From Micromonospora sp. WMMD1155 (GTDB lineage Bacteria; Actinomycetota; Actinomycetes; Mycobacteriales; Micromonosporaceae), in contig NZ_CP120742.1 of assembly GCF_029581275.1 (NCBI RefSeq), forward strand, positions 656,501 to 720,500: a stretch of DNA of 64,000 bases, written 5' to 3'. Position numbers and translations under genes: made by a program. Shown one piece after another: positions 17,101-26,421 of the stretch. Positions within the stretch are counted from its first letter, which is position 1. Each line of letters begins with the position of its first letter. A model generated the notes under the pieces. It was not told where the DNA came from. It did no database searches and worked only from the letters and a program-made list of their open reading frames with translations.

Positions 17101-17134
17101 GCGCCCCCGGTGGCGGAGAGCGACCGGGGGGCGC
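17101..17134 (+). terminator. Terminator after the metalloprotease gene
   Basis: GCGCCCCCGGT at 17101-17111 pairs with ACCGGGGGGCGC at 17123-17134, with one bulged G, around an 11-nt loop. It begins 6 bp after the stop. Confidence 0.7.
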
Positions 17135-17165
17135 CCGGCAGCAGTCGGTCGACTAGCGTCGTGGC

Positions 17166-17504
17166 ATGACGATCTCGTTGGACGGCCGGCGGTTCGCCGC
17201 GGTGACGGACGTGGTGGCCGGCGAGGTGGGCACCGAGACGGTCTTCACGTACCACGAGCGGGCCGGTGAGGTGTGGGCCGAGTACGTCGGCGGCTCCATC
17301 CGGCGCGGCCACCTCGTCGGCACCCGGGAGGACGACCGGTTGGACTTCCGCTACGTCCAGCTCAACGCCGAGGGGCAGACGTCCTCCGGGCACTGTGTGA
17401 CCGAGGTGGGGGTGGCGGCCGACGGTCGCCTGGAGCTGCGGGAGAGCTGGACCTGGGAGTCCCGGTCGGGTAGCGGCACCAGCGTGCTGCGGGAGATCCG
17501 CTAG
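17166..17504 (+). CDS. Small conserved beta-rich hypothetical protein
   Basis: The 112-residue cytosolic protein (MTISLDGRRFAAV, TVFTYHERAGEVWAEYVGG, IRRGHLVGT, LDFRYVQLN) matches a widespread small all-beta family. Database entries often carry the unsupported name 'N-acetylglutamate synthase'; no acetyltransferase motif is visible. The pattern of short amphipathic strands suggests a calycin-like or beta-barrel fold. Its TAG shares the four bases CTAG with the stop of the convergent ROK gene. Function is unknown. Confidence 0.75.
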   Translation: MTISLDGRRFAAVTDVVAGEVGTETVFTYHERAGEVWAEYVGGSIRRGHLVGTREDDRLDFRYVQLNAEGQTSSGHCVTEVGVAADGRLELRESWTWESRSGSGTSVLREIR

Positions 17505-18763
17505 GCCGGGTCGGCGGAGTCCACCTGACCGGCGACGCCGACGTTGAGCGGGTCGGCCAGCAGTTTGTCGAACGCCACCTCGGCCGCGCCGATCAGGACG
17601 GCGTCGCGGCCGAGGGCCGCGGCGTGCAGCCGCAGGTGCTCGCGGGAGGCCGGCAGCGGCATGGAGTCCAGCCGTTCGCGCACCACGTCGGCACCGGCGG
17701 TGAAGATGTCGCGCAGCGATCCACCGAACACCACGGCGTCCGGGTTGACCACGTTGACCAGGTTGGCCACCCCGAAGCCGAGCCAGTCGGCGACCTGCTC
17801 GACGGCGTCGCGGGCGACCCGGTCGCCGTCCGCCGCCGCGCGCAGCACCTCGGCCACCGCCGCGCGGTCGCTCGGGTCCCGGCCGGCGTGCCGCAGCAGG
17901 GCGGCCTCCGAGATCTCGGTCTCCCAGCAGCCCCGCGAACCGCAGCCGCAGGGCAGGCCGTTCGGGTTGACGACCATGTGGCCGACCTTGCCGCTGTGCC
18001 CCCGGTGGCCGATCATCAGTCGGCCGCCGACGATGATGCCGGCGCTGATGCCGAGGTCGCCGTGCAGGTAGATGACGTCGTCGTTGCCGGTCGCCACGCC
18101 CCGCACGTGTTCGGCCAGGGCGGCGATGTCGGCCAGGTCGCCGGCGACGAAGCCCGGGCCGGCGGTGAACTGCGCCTGGAGGGCGATGCCCAGCGTCTCG
18201 TCGACACCGGCGATCTGGATCCTGCCGTCCGGGTCGCGGGTGGTGTCGGTCACCGCGACCGCGCCGCCGACCAGCAGCGCGTCCGTGGCCACGGACCGTT
18301 CCATGTCGCGGACCAGGTCGGCGAGGGGTCCGACGGCGTCGATCGCCGACATGCCACCGAGGCGGGGGACCTCCCGCAGGTCGAGGATCTGCCCTCCGAG
18401 GCCGACCCGGGCGGCGCGCAGCCGGCCCGCGTCGATGCTCAGAGCGTGCGCGTACACCCGGTCGGAGCGGGGACTGACGACCAGGGAGGGGCGACCGGCG
18501 CGGCGCACGCTTGCCGGCGCTCCCTCGGTGACCAGTCCGCCGGCGACCAGATCGGCGGCCAGGGCGCCGATGGTGCTGCGGTTGAGACCGAGTCGGCTGG
18601 TCAGCTCCGCCCGGGACGTCGGCCCGTGCAGGTGGACGTAGCGCAGGACGGCGCCGAGGTTCTGCCGCCGGATCTCCTCCTGACTCGCGCCGGGAAGCGG
18701 CGGCAGCGGGGATTCGGTGGTACGACCGACGCCGGCCGGCCTGGACCGGACTGGTGCCGCCAC
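17501..18763 (-). CDS. ROK-family transcriptional regulator
   Basis: The 420-residue protein has an N-terminal winged helix (~30-85: LRYVHLHGPTSRAELTSRLG, LNRSTIGALAADLV) joined to a ROK sugar-binding domain. The ROK zinc motif is clear as GHMVVNPNGLPCGCGSRGCWE in outline, with its His and three Cys. ROK repressors bind sugars or sugar phosphates and control uptake genes. The gene lies directly downstream of a monosaccharide ABC operon on the same strand, separated by a terminator. It probably represses that operon through the upstream region near 22900. The effector is likely the transported sugar, such as xylose or glucose. Confidence 0.92.
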   Translation of the reverse strand: MAAPVRSRPAGVGRTTESPLPPLPGASQEEIRRQNLGAVLRYVHLHGPTSRAELTSRLGLNRSTIGALAADLVAGGLVTEGAPASVRRAGRPSLVVSPRSDRVYAHALSIDAGRLRAARVGLGGQILDLREVPRLGGMSAIDAVGPLADLVRDMERSVATDALLVGGAVAVTDTTRDPDGRIQIAGVDETLGIALQAQFTAGPGFVAGDLADIAALAEHVRGVATGNDDVIYLHGDLGISAGIIVGGRLMIGHRGHSGKVGHMVVNPNGLPCGCGSRGCWETEISEAALLRHAGRDPSDRAAVAEVLRAAADGDRVARDAVEQVADWLGFGVANLVNVVNPDAVVFGGSLRDIFTAGADVVRERLDSMPLPASREHLRLHAAALGRDAVLIGAAEVAFDKLLADPLNVGVAGQVDSADPA

Positions 18764-18816
18764 GGTCAGACCTCCTTCCGGGTCGATACCGATGGGCGCG
18801 CAGGTGCGGAGACGAC

Positions 18817-18850
18817 GATGGGTCCCGGTAGTGAAGACCCGGGACCCATC
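18817..18850 (-). terminator. Terminator of the first sugar ABC operon
   Basis: GATGGGTCCCGG at 18817-18828 pairs with CCGGGACCCATC at 18839-18850. The loop is about 10 nt. It follows the binding-protein stop and precedes the ROK gene, so it separates the two transcription units. Confidence 0.85.
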
Positions 18851-18873
18851 GGCGTTGCTGCCTACCGTGCGCT

Positions 18874-19977
18874 TTACTTGGTGAGCGGCGCGAGCTTCGG
18901 GTCGTTGGCGTACGCCTCAGCCGCGTTCGCCTTGGTGACGGCGACCGGCGGGAGCAGGTACGTGTCGACGACCTTGCTGCCGTTGTTGTAGGACTTGGTG
19001 TCGTTCACCTGCGGGGTGTTACCGGCCTGGAGAGCCTTGACCATGTTGATGGTCTCCTTCACCAGGTTGCGGGTGTCCTTGTTGATCGTCATGTACTGCT
19101 CGCCGGCGACGATCGACTTGACCGACTCGACCTCGGAGTCCTGACCGGTGACCACCGGGGTCGGCTTGCCGGCGCCCTTGACCGAGGTCAGGATCGCGCG
19201 GGCCAGGGTGTCGTTCGGGGAGAGGACGCCGTCCAGCTCCTTGTTGCCGTAGGTCGAGGTCAGCAGCTGGTCCATGCGGGCCTGCGCACCCTCGGCCTTC
19301 CAGCCCTGGATGGCGGTCTGCTTGACGTCCTTCTGACCCGAGGCGACGACGACGTTGCCCTTGTCGATCTCCGGCTTGAGGACGTCCATCGCACCGTTGA
19401 AGAAGACACCGGCGTTGTTGTCGTCCGGCGAGCCGGAGAACAGCTCGATGTTGTACGGGCCGTTCGGCTTCTTGGCCTTCATGCCGTCCAGCAGGGCCTG
19501 GCCCTGGAGCTGGCCGACCTTGAAGTTGTCGAACGCGACGTAGTAGTCGAGGTCCGGCGTGTTGGTGATGAGCCGGTCGTACGCGATGACCTTGGCACCG
19601 GCGGCGTGCGCGGCGGCGACCTGGGTCGACAGCTGCGCGGCGTCGGTCGCGCCGATGACGATGACCTTGGCGCCCTTGGTGGTCATGGCGGTGATCTGGG
19701 CCTGCTGGTCGGCGACCGTGGTCGACGCGCCGGCGTACTGCACGTCAGCCTGGAAACCGGCCTCCTTGAGGCCGTTGGTGAACAGGTCACCGGCGAGGAC
19801 CCAGTTCTCCGAGGTCTTGGCCGGCAGCGCCACGCCGATCAGCGAGTTCGCCGCGAAGCCCTTGGCGGCCTCGCCGCCGGAGTTGCTGTCGCCGTCGCGG
19901 CCGGAGCCGCAGCCCGCGAGGGCCAGCATGGCGGCGGCGCTGACCGCGACCACCGACGTGCCAAAGAATTTACGCAT
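18874..19977 (-). CDS. chvE: Multiple-monosaccharide ABC transporter substrate-binding lipoprotein
   Basis: The 367-residue protein has a lipoprotein signal peptide (lipobox LALAGC, Cys at ~23) and a periplasmic-binding-protein fold of the ChvE/XylF group (SIGVALPAKTSENWVLAG-like start, VIGATDAAQL, DRLITNTPDLDYYVAFDN, SGSPDDNNA, GQDSEVESVKSI). It captures aldoses such as glucose, galactose, xylose or arabinose outside the membrane. It is the last gene of an ATPase-permease-binding protein operon read leftwards and is followed by a terminator. A paralogue lies at 59192-60334. Confidence 0.92.
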   Translation of the reverse strand: MRKFFGTSVVAVSAAAMLALAGCGSGRDGDSNSGGEAAKGFAANSLIGVALPAKTSENWVLAGDLFTNGLKEAGFQADVQYAGASTTVADQQAQITAMTTKGAKVIVIGATDAAQLSTQVAAAHAAGAKVIAYDRLITNTPDLDYYVAFDNFKVGQLQGQALLDGMKAKKPNGPYNIELFSGSPDDNNAGVFFNGAMDVLKPEIDKGNVVVASGQKDVKQTAIQGWKAEGAQARMDQLLTSTYGNKELDGVLSPNDTLARAILTSVKGAGKPTPVVTGQDSEVESVKSIVAGEQYMTINKDTRNLVKETINMVKALQAGNTPQVNDTKSYNNGSKVVDTYLLPPVAVTKANAAEAYANDPKLAPLTK

Positions 19978-20028
19978 GGTGAGGACTTGCCTTTCTTGAT
20001 GTGAGACGGGTGGAGAGGTCGGTGGCCG

Positions 20029-21327
20029 TCAGCCGGACACCGCTGCCTTGGCGGGCTCGCGCTCCGCGTCCGGCGGTGAGGCGGGTGGGGCGGAGTCCTC
20101 GCGACGGAACGGTCGCATCAGGCTCCCGATGATGGAGAAGCGCCCCTGGCTCTTGTTGTAGACGTCGATCGCGACGGCCAGCAGCAGGACCAGGCCCTTG
20201 ATGATCTGGACCCGGTCGGTGCCGACGCCCATCAGCTGCAGGCCGTTGTTGAGCACGGCCATGACGAGACCACCGACGATGGAGCCGCTGATGGTGCCGA
20301 TACCGCCGGAGACGGCCGCGCCGCCGATGAAGACCGCGGCGATGGCGTCCAGCTCCCAGCCGTTGCCGTCCTGCGGACCGGAGGCCGCCGAACGGGCCAC
20401 GAAGATCATGCCGGCCAGGGCGGCCAGGACGGACATGTTCATCATGACGAAGAAGTTGACCCGCTTGAGCTTCACGCCGGACAGCTCGGCCGCCCGGGAG
20501 TTGCCGCCCACCGCGTAGATGTGCCGACCACCGGCCGTGTTGCGGGTGTAGAAGGAGTACGCGATGACCAGCAGCACCAGGATGATGCCCGAGATCGGGA
20601 AGCTGGTGCCGACGCGACCGCTGGCGAAGCGCAGCGCGGCGAAGGCGATCACGCCGACCATGACGGCCATCCGCAGGATCGAGACCCACATGGGGGCCGG
20701 GTCGGCGTCCATCGCCCGGCGGGTCTTGCGCGCCTGGAGCTCCCGCCACACCACGGCCACGGCGGCGGCCAGGCCGAGCAGCAACGTCGCGTTGTTGTAG
20801 CCGGTGTTCGGTCCGAACTCGGGCAGGAAGCCCGCGCCGATCTCCCGGAAGCCCTCCGGCACCGGGATGGTGTTGGCGTTACCGATGAACTGGTTACCGC
20901 CGCGGAACAGCAGCATGCCGGCCAGGGTCACGATGAACGCCGGCACTCCGATGTACGCGACCCAGAAGCCCTGCCAGGCGCCGATGACCGCGCCGATGGC
21001 GAGGCCGAACACGATGGCGGCGGGCCAGGGCAGGTCCCACTCGGCCATCGACTTGGCCACCAGGATGCCGGCGAACGCGGCGACGGAGCCGACCGACAGG
21101 TCGATGTGCCCCGCCACGATCACCATGAGCATGCCGATGGCCAGAATCAGAATGTACGAGTTCTGCTGGAACAGCGCGATCAGGTTGTCCGACCGCAGCG
21201 TCAGGCCGTCGGTCAGGATCTGGAACAGGACGACGATCGCCACCAGGGTGAAGATCATCCCGAACTGGCGGGCGTTGGAGGTCGTGCCTCCGAACAGGTT
21301 CTTCTGAAGGTCCTTGATACGGCTCAT
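20029..21327 (-). CDS. mmsB: Multiple-monosaccharide ABC transporter permease
   Basis: This 432-residue permease of the BPD_transp_2 (RbsC/XylH/GguB) type has about ten helices and the signature [10 protein letters not shown] after the second or third helix. ATG 21327 overlaps the ATPase stop (ATGA), so translation is coupled. The C-terminal ~30 residues ([20 protein letters not shown]) form a hydrophilic tail. It forms the channel for the sugar delivered by the ChvE-type protein. Its paralogue at 56326-57576 shares the whole architecture but sits in a different gene order. Confidence 0.92.
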   Translation of the reverse strand: MSRIKDLQKNLFGGTTSNARQFGMIFTLVAIVVLFQILTDGLTLRSDNLIALFQQNSYILILAIGMLMVIVAGHIDLSVGSVAAFAGILVAKSMAEWDLPWPAAIVFGLAIGAVIGAWQGFWVAYIGVPAFIVTLAGMLLFRGGNQFIGNANTIPVPEGFREIGAGFLPEFGPNTGYNNATLLLGLAAAVAVVWRELQARKTRRAMDADPAPMWVSILRMAVMVGVIAFAALRFASGRVGTSFPISGIILVLLVIAYSFYTRNTAGGRHIYAVGGNSRAAELSGVKLKRVNFFVMMNMSVLAALAGMIFVARSAASGPQDGNGWELDAIAAVFIGGAAVSGGIGTISGSIVGGLVMAVLNNGLQLMGVGTDRVQIIKGLVLLLAVAIDVYNKSQGRFSIIGSLMRPFRREDSAPPASPPDAEREPAKAAVSG

Positions 21328-22871
21328 CGGGTGGCCAACTTCTTCGTCGAGGTCATCTGCTTCATGAGGGTCTCCGGGTCCGCGTCCGCCCGAGCGATCT
21401 CGCCCGTGATGGCACCTTCGAACACGGTGTAGATGCGGTCGCAGAGCCCGATCAGCTCAGGCAGCTCCGAGGAGATGACGATGACGCCCTTCCCCTGGTC
21501 GGCGAGCCGCTGGATGATGCCGTAGATCTCGTACTTGGCGCCCACGTCGATGCCGCGGGTCGGCTCGTCGAGGATCAGCAGGTCCGGGTCGGTGAACATC
21601 CACTTGGCCAGGACGACCTTCTGCTGGTTGCCGCCGGAGAGCTTGGAGACGCCCTCGTCGACCGTCGGGGCCTTGGTCCGCAGCTCCTTGCGGTACGACT
21701 CGGCCGCCTGGTATTCCTCGACCTCGTTCAGCACGCCGTGGTGCGAGATCTTGGACAGCTTGGCGGCCACCGTCGACGTCTTGATGTCGTCGAGCAGGTT
21801 GAGGCCGATCGCCTTGCGGTCCTCGCTGACGTACGCGAGCCCGTTGTCGATGGCGTCCGCCACCGACTTGAGGACGATCTCCTTGCCGTCCTTGATGATC
21901 GTGCCCGACTCGTACACCCCGTAGGAGCGGCCGAACACGCTCATCGCCAGCTCGGTGCGGCCCGCGCCCATGAGACCGGCGAAGCCGACGATCTCACCGC
22001 GACGCACCACGAAGCTCTCGTTCTTGCAGACCTGCCGCTCGGCGGAGATCGGGTGCCGGACGTTCCAGTTGCGGACCTCGAAGAAGACGTCACCGATCTT
22101 CGGGGTGTGGTCCGGGAACCGGCTGCTCAGCTCGCGACCGACCATACCCCGCACGATCCGGTCCTCGTCGACCCCGTCCGCCTTGACGTCGAGGGTCTCC
22201 ACCGTCCGGCCGTCGCGCAGGATGGTGATCTGGTCGGCGATCGCCTCGATCTCGTTCAGCTTGTGCGAGATCATGATCGAGGTGATGCCGCGGGAGCGGA
22301 AGCCGCGCAGCAGATCCAGCAGGTGCCGGGAGTCGGCCTCGTTCAGAGCAGCGGTCGGCTCGTCCAGGATGAGCAGCTTGACGTCCTTGGCGAACGCCTT
22401 GGCGATCTCCACGAGCTGCTGCTTGCCGACCCCGATGTCCTTGATCAGGGTGTCCGGGTCCTCTTCCAGACCGACCCGGGCCATCAGGTCCAGCGCCATC
22501 CGGTTCGCGGCCGTCCAGTCGATCGCGCCCCGCTTGCGCGGTTCGTTGCCGAGAAAGATGTTCTCCGCGATCGACATCTCTGGAATGAGCGCGAGCTCCT
22601 GGTGAATGATCACGATGCCGGCGCTCTCGCTGGACCGGATGTCGGAGAACTTGCTCTCCGACCCCTGGTAGACGATCTTGCCGTCGTAGCTGCCGTGTGG
22701 GTAGACCCCGCTGAGCACCTTCATCAGCGTGGACTTGCCCGCACCGTTCTCGCCGCAGATGGCATGGATCTCGCCGGCGCGAACCACCAGGTTGACGTCG
22801 GAGAGGGCCTTGACTCCGGGGAACTCCTTGGTGATGGAGCGCATCTCAAGGAGGATCGGCACGTCGCTCAT
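21324..22871 (-). CDS. mmsA: Multiple-monosaccharide ABC transporter ATP-binding protein
   Basis: The 515-residue protein has two fused ATPase domains, as in XylG/GguA. The first domain has a full Walker A (GENGAGKST) and an atypical signature ([13 protein letters not shown]). The second has [14 protein letters not shown] and [22 protein letters not shown] 22871 ([10 protein letters not shown]), preceded by GAGGTGG, is preferred to a GTG 12 nt upstream. It is the first gene of the operon. A 15-bp palindrome 39 bp upstream (22910-22924) may be an operator. Confidence 0.92.
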   Translation of the reverse strand: MSDVPILLEMRSITKEFPGVKALSDVNLVVRAGEIHAICGENGAGKSTLMKVLSGVYPHGSYDGKIVYQGSESKFSDIRSSESAGIVIIHQELALIPEMSIAENIFLGNEPRKRGAIDWTAANRMALDLMARVGLEEDPDTLIKDIGVGKQQLVEIAKAFAKDVKLLILDEPTAALNEADSRHLLDLLRGFRSRGITSIMISHKLNEIEAIADQITILRDGRTVETLDVKADGVDEDRIVRGMVGRELSSRFPDHTPKIGDVFFEVRNWNVRHPISAERQVCKNESFVVRRGEIVGFAGLMGAGRTELAMSVFGRSYGVYESGTIIKDGKEIVLKSVADAIDNGLAYVSEDRKAIGLNLLDDIKTSTVAAKLSKISHHGVLNEVEEYQAAESYRKELRTKAPTVDEGVSKLSGGNQQKVVLAKWMFTDPDLLILDEPTRGIDVGAKYEIYGIIQRLADQGKGVIVISSELPELIGLCDRIYTVFEGAITGEIARADADPETLMKQMTSTKKLATR

Positions 22872-22909
22872 AGCTCGTACCACCTCGCCAACGTCATCGG
22901 TTGCCTCCG

Positions 22910-22924
22910 GAAGGTTGAACCTTC
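22910..22924. promoter_or_regulatory. Palindrome upstream of the mmsA operon, candidate operator
   Basis: GAAGGTT-G-AACCTTC is a perfect 7-bp inverted repeat about 39 bp upstream of ATG 22871. It may be the site of the ROK regulator, but no second copy was seen near the ROK gene. Assignment is tentative. Confidence 0.5.
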
Positions 22925-23403
22925 ACTTGGTTTTGTTGTTGACGGCAACGTATTGCGGCCGGAGGGTCATCCGCAAGGCGAGGGCCTGTTGAAAATGTAA
23001 CAATCCGGCAATATAGACGTAGCGCAGTATTCGCCCGTCACAGCCGCATCCGCAGCCCCTCCCGGCACCCTCGCGCGCCGGTGGCAACGTTGTCAAATGC
23101 TAGCCCCGCCGAGATCAGGCCCGACGACCCCTTGACACGCACCGCCACCAGGCATGATCGGCGGCAACCTGACGACGGTCGACGCGCCCGCGCGCTCGGC
23201 ACCATCGAATGACCTTGATCGGGTCGCCACGCCGGCGGCGCCTCCGGGACGCCACGCGGACCCAGCCGCAGGTGGTGTGACCCACGCCTCTCCCGAGGAG
23301 CCGGATCGACGACTGTCGTCTCGACGCGCCCGTCACCAGGAGAGGGATCGTGGCCTAACGCCCCTTAAGGCCGATTCGGGGGTCGCCGGCCGCGGCCCAC
23401 GCG
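22925..23403. other. 479-bp intergenic region without a gene
   Basis: This is the leader of the leftward sugar operon and the region beyond the dehydrogenase stop. It contains an unusually AT-rich patch near 22990-23025, and GGCAACGTTGTC at 23083-23094 (CAACGTTG is a perfect palindrome). A TTGACA lies on the minus strand next to that palindrome (23090-23095) and could be a -35 element. An imperfect GGCCT/AGGCC hairpin near 23353-23374 may terminate the dehydrogenase gene. The short open frames here look non-coding. Confidence 0.4.
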
Positions 23404-24582
23404 TCAGCTCGGGCGCAGCACCGCCTTGATGACCCCGTCCTCCCGGCGGTCGAAGCGGCGGTACAACTCCGGCGCGTCGGCCAGGGTGCCGTGATGGGTC
23501 ACGACGACGCTGGGCCGGGCACGACCGGCGACGACCAGGTCGCGCAGCAGCACGGTGTAGCGGCGGTCGTGGGTACGGCCGAACCGGACCGCGACACCCT
23601 TGCTGAACAGCGTCCCCCACGGCGCGACGAGGTCTTCGCGGTCGTCCGCGCCGGGGGCGGGGCGCAGGTCCCGGTCCGGGTAGACGCCGGCGACCCCGAT
23701 CGCGCCGACCGGGTTGACCAGCCGGGCCGCATCGGCGATCACCTGGTTCGGGCGCTCCCGCTCGGGGTGCTCCCGGTCCCGGGCCTGGAACCCGACCGCG
23801 TCGATCACCTTGTCCACCCCGCCCACCTTCTCCTCGCCGAGCGGCAACCCGGCCCGGGCCCGGTCGGCGCGGATCTGCTCGACCGGGTCACCACGGCGGA
23901 AGTCGATCGGCACCGCGCCGATCTCGCCCGCCTTGTCGAGCCGGGCGTCGACTCCGTCGACGCAGTAGACGACGCGGGCGCCTCTCAGCAGGGCCGAGTA
24001 GGCGCCCAACAGGCCGACGGTGCCGGCGCCGAACACGGCCACCGTGTCCCCGGCCTCGACCCCGGCCAGGGTCGCGGCGGCGTGCCAGCCGGTGACGAAC
24101 GCGTCGGCGAGCAGCACGAAGTCGTCCTCGTACGCGTCGCCCGGCTCACCGGGCACCGGCACGCAGTTGGCGTCGGCCCACGGCACCCGCAGCAGCTCGG
24201 CCTGGGCACCCCGGTACGGGCCCATGCCGGCGTAGCCGTACGCCGCGCCCGGCGCGTCGGCCCGGGCCCGCAGGCAGGCCGCCGAGAACCCCCGCGCGCA
24301 CATCACACACGTCCCGCAGAACAGGTGCGTGGGGATCACCACCCGACTGCCCGGCCGGACGGTCTGCACCGCGCTGCCCACCTCCTGCACCACGCCCAGC
24401 GGCTCGTGACCGAGCACCAGCCCGGGGTCCGCGCCGGTTCGTCCGTCGTACATGTGCAGGTCGGTGCCGCAGAGAGCGGTGGAGGTGATCCGCACGAGCA
24501 CGTCGGTCTCCTCCTCCAGCGTCGCGTCGGGCACCTCCCGGACGGCGACGGTTCGGACGTCGGCGTAGACGACGGCTCTCAT
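23404..24582 (-). CDS. Zinc-dependent alcohol dehydrogenase, formaldehyde dehydrogenase-like
   Basis: ATG 24582 (MRAVVYADV) follows AGGAGGG. The 392-residue medium-chain dehydrogenase has catalytic-zinc motifs CGTDLHMYDG and GHEPLG. Its structural-zinc Cys cluster is CGTC-x2-C-x7-C. The NAD-binding motif is FGAGTVGLLGAYSALL. Insertions such as VDKVIDAVGFQAR and the DREDLVAPWGTLF region match the glutathione-independent formaldehyde dehydrogenase branch. It probably oxidises an aldehyde or alcohol with NAD. It lies 112 bp downstream of the tautomerase gene on the same strand, so linkage to the SDR-tautomerase unit is possible. Confidence 0.88.
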   Translation of the reverse strand: MRAVVYADVRTVAVREVPDATLEEETDVLVRITSTALCGTDLHMYDGRTGADPGLVLGHEPLGVVQEVGSAVQTVRPGSRVVIPTHLFCGTCVMCARGFSAACLRARADAPGAAYGYAGMGPYRGAQAELLRVPWADANCVPVPGEPGDAYEDDFVLLADAFVTGWHAAATLAGVEAGDTVAVFGAGTVGLLGAYSALLRGARVVYCVDGVDARLDKAGEIGAVPIDFRRGDPVEQIRADRARAGLPLGEEKVGGVDKVIDAVGFQARDREHPERERPNQVIADAARLVNPVGAIGVAGVYPDRDLRPAPGADDREDLVAPWGTLFSKGVAVRFGRTHDRRYTVLLRDLVVAGRARPSVVVTHHGTLADAPELYRRFDRREDGVIKAVLRPS

Positions 24583-24694
24583 CCCGGCCCTCCTGTTCGG
24601 CAACGGCCGGCCTTCCCCCCGCCGCCCCGTTCATGCCACCGGGCCGGCCGGCCGCTATCAGGGCGGTGCCATCTCGGGATGCCTGAGTCTCTCC

Positions 24695-24925
24695 CTATTC
24701 GGCGCTCTGCTGTCGGCGGAACTGATCGACCGGGAGGCCGCCCCGACCCCAGTTCTCGGTCGCGACCTCGTTGATCACCACGAAGGTCGATGTCAACGGC
24801 TTGTTCAGGACGTCGCGCAGCAGCTCGCTCACGCCCTTGATCAGGGCGGCCTTCTCCTCGGCGGTCGCCGCGGACGTGCCGGGCGTGCTGCCCTCGCGGG
24901 TGATCTGGATGGTGACGATCGGCAT
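24695..24925 (-). CDS. 4-oxalocrotonate tautomerase-like protein
   Basis: The 76-residue protein begins Met-Pro-Ile-Val. After removal of Met, Pro1 would be the catalytic base of the tautomerase superfamily. The rest (EEKAALIKGVSELLRDVLNKP, VVINEVATENWGRGGLPV) matches the small homohexameric 4-OT group. It would keto-enol tautomerise a small dicarbonyl. It starts 29 bp after the SDR stop and is probably cotranscribed with it. Confidence 0.9.
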   Translation of the reverse strand: MPIVTIQITREGSTPGTSAATAEEKAALIKGVSELLRDVLNKPLTSTFVVINEVATENWGRGGLPVDQFRRQQSAE

Positions 24926-24954
24926 CGCCTGCTCCTTTTCGGGATCGGGTCAGG

Positions 24955-25671
24955 TCAGTGACCGGCGTTCTGGCCACCGTCGACGTGCAGGATCTCGCCG
25001 GTGACGAACGGGGCGGACTCGAGGTAGACGACGGCCTCGACCACGTCACTGGTCTCGCCCATCCGTCCCACCGGGTGCAGGCCGGCGAGTGTCTCGTGCG
25101 TCTCGACCGGGTGCATCGGGGTCTTGATGACGCCAGGCGCGACGGCGTTGACCCGCACACCGCGACCCGCGTACTCGATGGCCAGGGACTTGGTGGCCGA
25201 GCTGAGGCCACCCTTGGTCAACGACGCGAGCACCGACGGGACGTTCGAGTTGGGCTGGTCGACGAAGCTGGTCGTGATGCTGACGATGTGGCCGGCGCCA
25301 CTGACCAGCAGGTGCGGCATGACGCGCCGGGTGAGGTGGAAGAACCCGGCGAGGTTGATCCCGGTCACCTGGTCGAAATCCTCGTCGGTGTAGTCGGTGA
25401 ACGGCTTGGCGACGAAGACGCCCGCGTTGTTCACCAGGGTGTCGATACGCCCGAAACGGTCGAGGGCGACTTCCACCACCCGCTGCGCCGTGTCGGCGTC
25501 GGCGATGTCGCCCCGGACGGTGACGACCTGCGGGTCGTCGGACGCGCCGATCGAGCGCGAGGTGGCGACCACGCCGTAGCCGAGCTTGCGGTAGGCGTCC
25601 ACGAGGCCGGCGCCGATGCCCTGGGACGCGCCGGTGACCACGACGACCTTCTGTACCTGACTGGTGCTCAT
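24955..25671 (-). CDS. Short-chain dehydrogenase/reductase lacking the catalytic Tyr
   Basis: The 238-residue classical SDR has TGASQGIG for cofactor binding, NNAGV, and the C-terminal RVNAVAPGVIKTPM and DGGQNAGH. In the active-site region the YxxxK motif is altered: Lys153 is present (SLTKGGL), but residue 149, where Tyr is expected, is Ala. The preceding catalytic Ser is in a Thr-rich ITTS. It may be a non-canonical or inactive member, or may use another residue. It is divergent from a TetR gene, with two operators in between, and precedes the tautomerase gene. Confidence 0.85.
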   Translation of the reverse strand: MSTSQVQKVVVVTGASQGIGAGLVDAYRKLGYGVVATSRSIGASDDPQVVTVRGDIADADTAQRVVEVALDRFGRIDTLVNNAGVFVAKPFTDYTDEDFDQVTGINLAGFFHLTRRVMPHLLVSGAGHIVSITTSFVDQPNSNVPSVLASLTKGGLSSATKSLAIEYAGRGVRVNAVAPGVIKTPMHPVETHETLAGLHPVGRMGETSDVVEAVVYLESAPFVTGEILHVDGGQNAGH

Positions 25672-25736
25672 GGGAACCCTCTCCTGACTGGCCGAAGCCC
25701 TGGCGGCCGGACCTGGTGGCCCGACCGGACGATCGC

Positions 25737-25774
25737 TAGACGACTGGTCTACTAAAAGCTAGCCGACCGGTCGT
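25737..25774. promoter_or_regulatory. Two tandem TetR operators between SDR and TetR genes
   Basis: Two 15-bp sites share the form TAG(A/C)CGAC(T/C)GGTC: TAGACGACTGGTCTA at 25737-25751 and TAGCCGACCGGTCGT at 25760-25774. They start 23 bp apart. The second contains the perfect palindrome CGACCGGTCG. They sit 14 bp before the TetR start and 66 bp before the SDR start, ideal for controlling both. The binding protein is inferred. Confidence 0.8.
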
Positions 25775-25787
25775 GTATCGTCAAAGC

Positions 25788-26408
25788 ATGGGACGGACCA
25801 GTGACGCGCGGAACAAGATCCTCGACGCGGCTGCCACGCTGATCGAGCAGCGCGGCTACTCGGCCCTGGGCGTGGCCGAGATCTGCGCCACGGCCGGCGT
25901 GCCGAAGGGCAGCTTCTACTACTTCTTCGAATCCAAGCAGGCCCTCGCCCGCGCCGTCATCGACGAGCACTGGGTCACCCAGCGCCGCCAGTGGGAGCAA
26001 CTGCTCGGCACCGAGCACGACCCGCTGCGGCGGCTACGGGACCTGTTCGTGGCGACCGAGGAGATCCAGCGCGTCGGCCAGCAGAAATCCGGTGTGGTCG
26101 CCGGCTGCCTGTTCGGCAACCTCGCCCTCGAACTCAGCAACCAGGCCGAGGAGATCCGCGGTCGACTCCAGGAGATCTTCGAGGAGCAGATCGCCCTCAT
26201 CGAGAAGGTCGTCGTCGAGGCGAAGGAACGCGGCCTGGCCGGCCCGTCGGTCGACGTCCGGGAGGCCGCCCGGTCCATCGTGGCCCAGATCGAGGGACGG
26301 GTCCTGCTCGCGAAGCTGCTCAACGATCCAACCCAGTTGGAGACGCTGTGGCGCAACTGCCTGGACCTTCTCCAGGTGCCGGCGGAGGCACGGACCACGA
26401 TCGACTGA
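25788..26408 (+). CDS. TetR-family transcriptional regulator
   Basis: ATG 25788 (MGRTSDARNKIL) is chosen over GTG 25773, which lies inside the operator. The 206-residue protein has a canonical TetR helix-turn-helix (ILDAAATLIEQRGYSALGVAEICATAGVPKGSFYYFF in outline) and a ligand domain that retains a C-terminal pattern (GCLFGNLALEL) seen in regulators of alkene- and aldehyde-responsive genes. It probably represses the divergent SDR-tautomerase genes and itself. It is followed by a hairpin and then the ABC transporter gene. Confidence 0.92.
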   Translation: MGRTSDARNKILDAAATLIEQRGYSALGVAEICATAGVPKGSFYYFFESKQALARAVIDEHWVTQRRQWEQLLGTEHDPLRRLRDLFVATEEIQRVGQQKSGVVAGCLFGNLALELSNQAEEIRGRLQEIFEEQIALIEKVVVEAKERGLAGPSVDVREAARSIVAQIEGRVLLAKLLNDPTQLETLWRNCLDLLQVPAEARTTID

Positions 26409-26421
26409 GTGGGCGGACAGC

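Noticed and set aside
23154..23429. Small open frames in the leader upstream of mmsA
   Set aside because: Composition and lack of ribosome sites make them unlikely genes.
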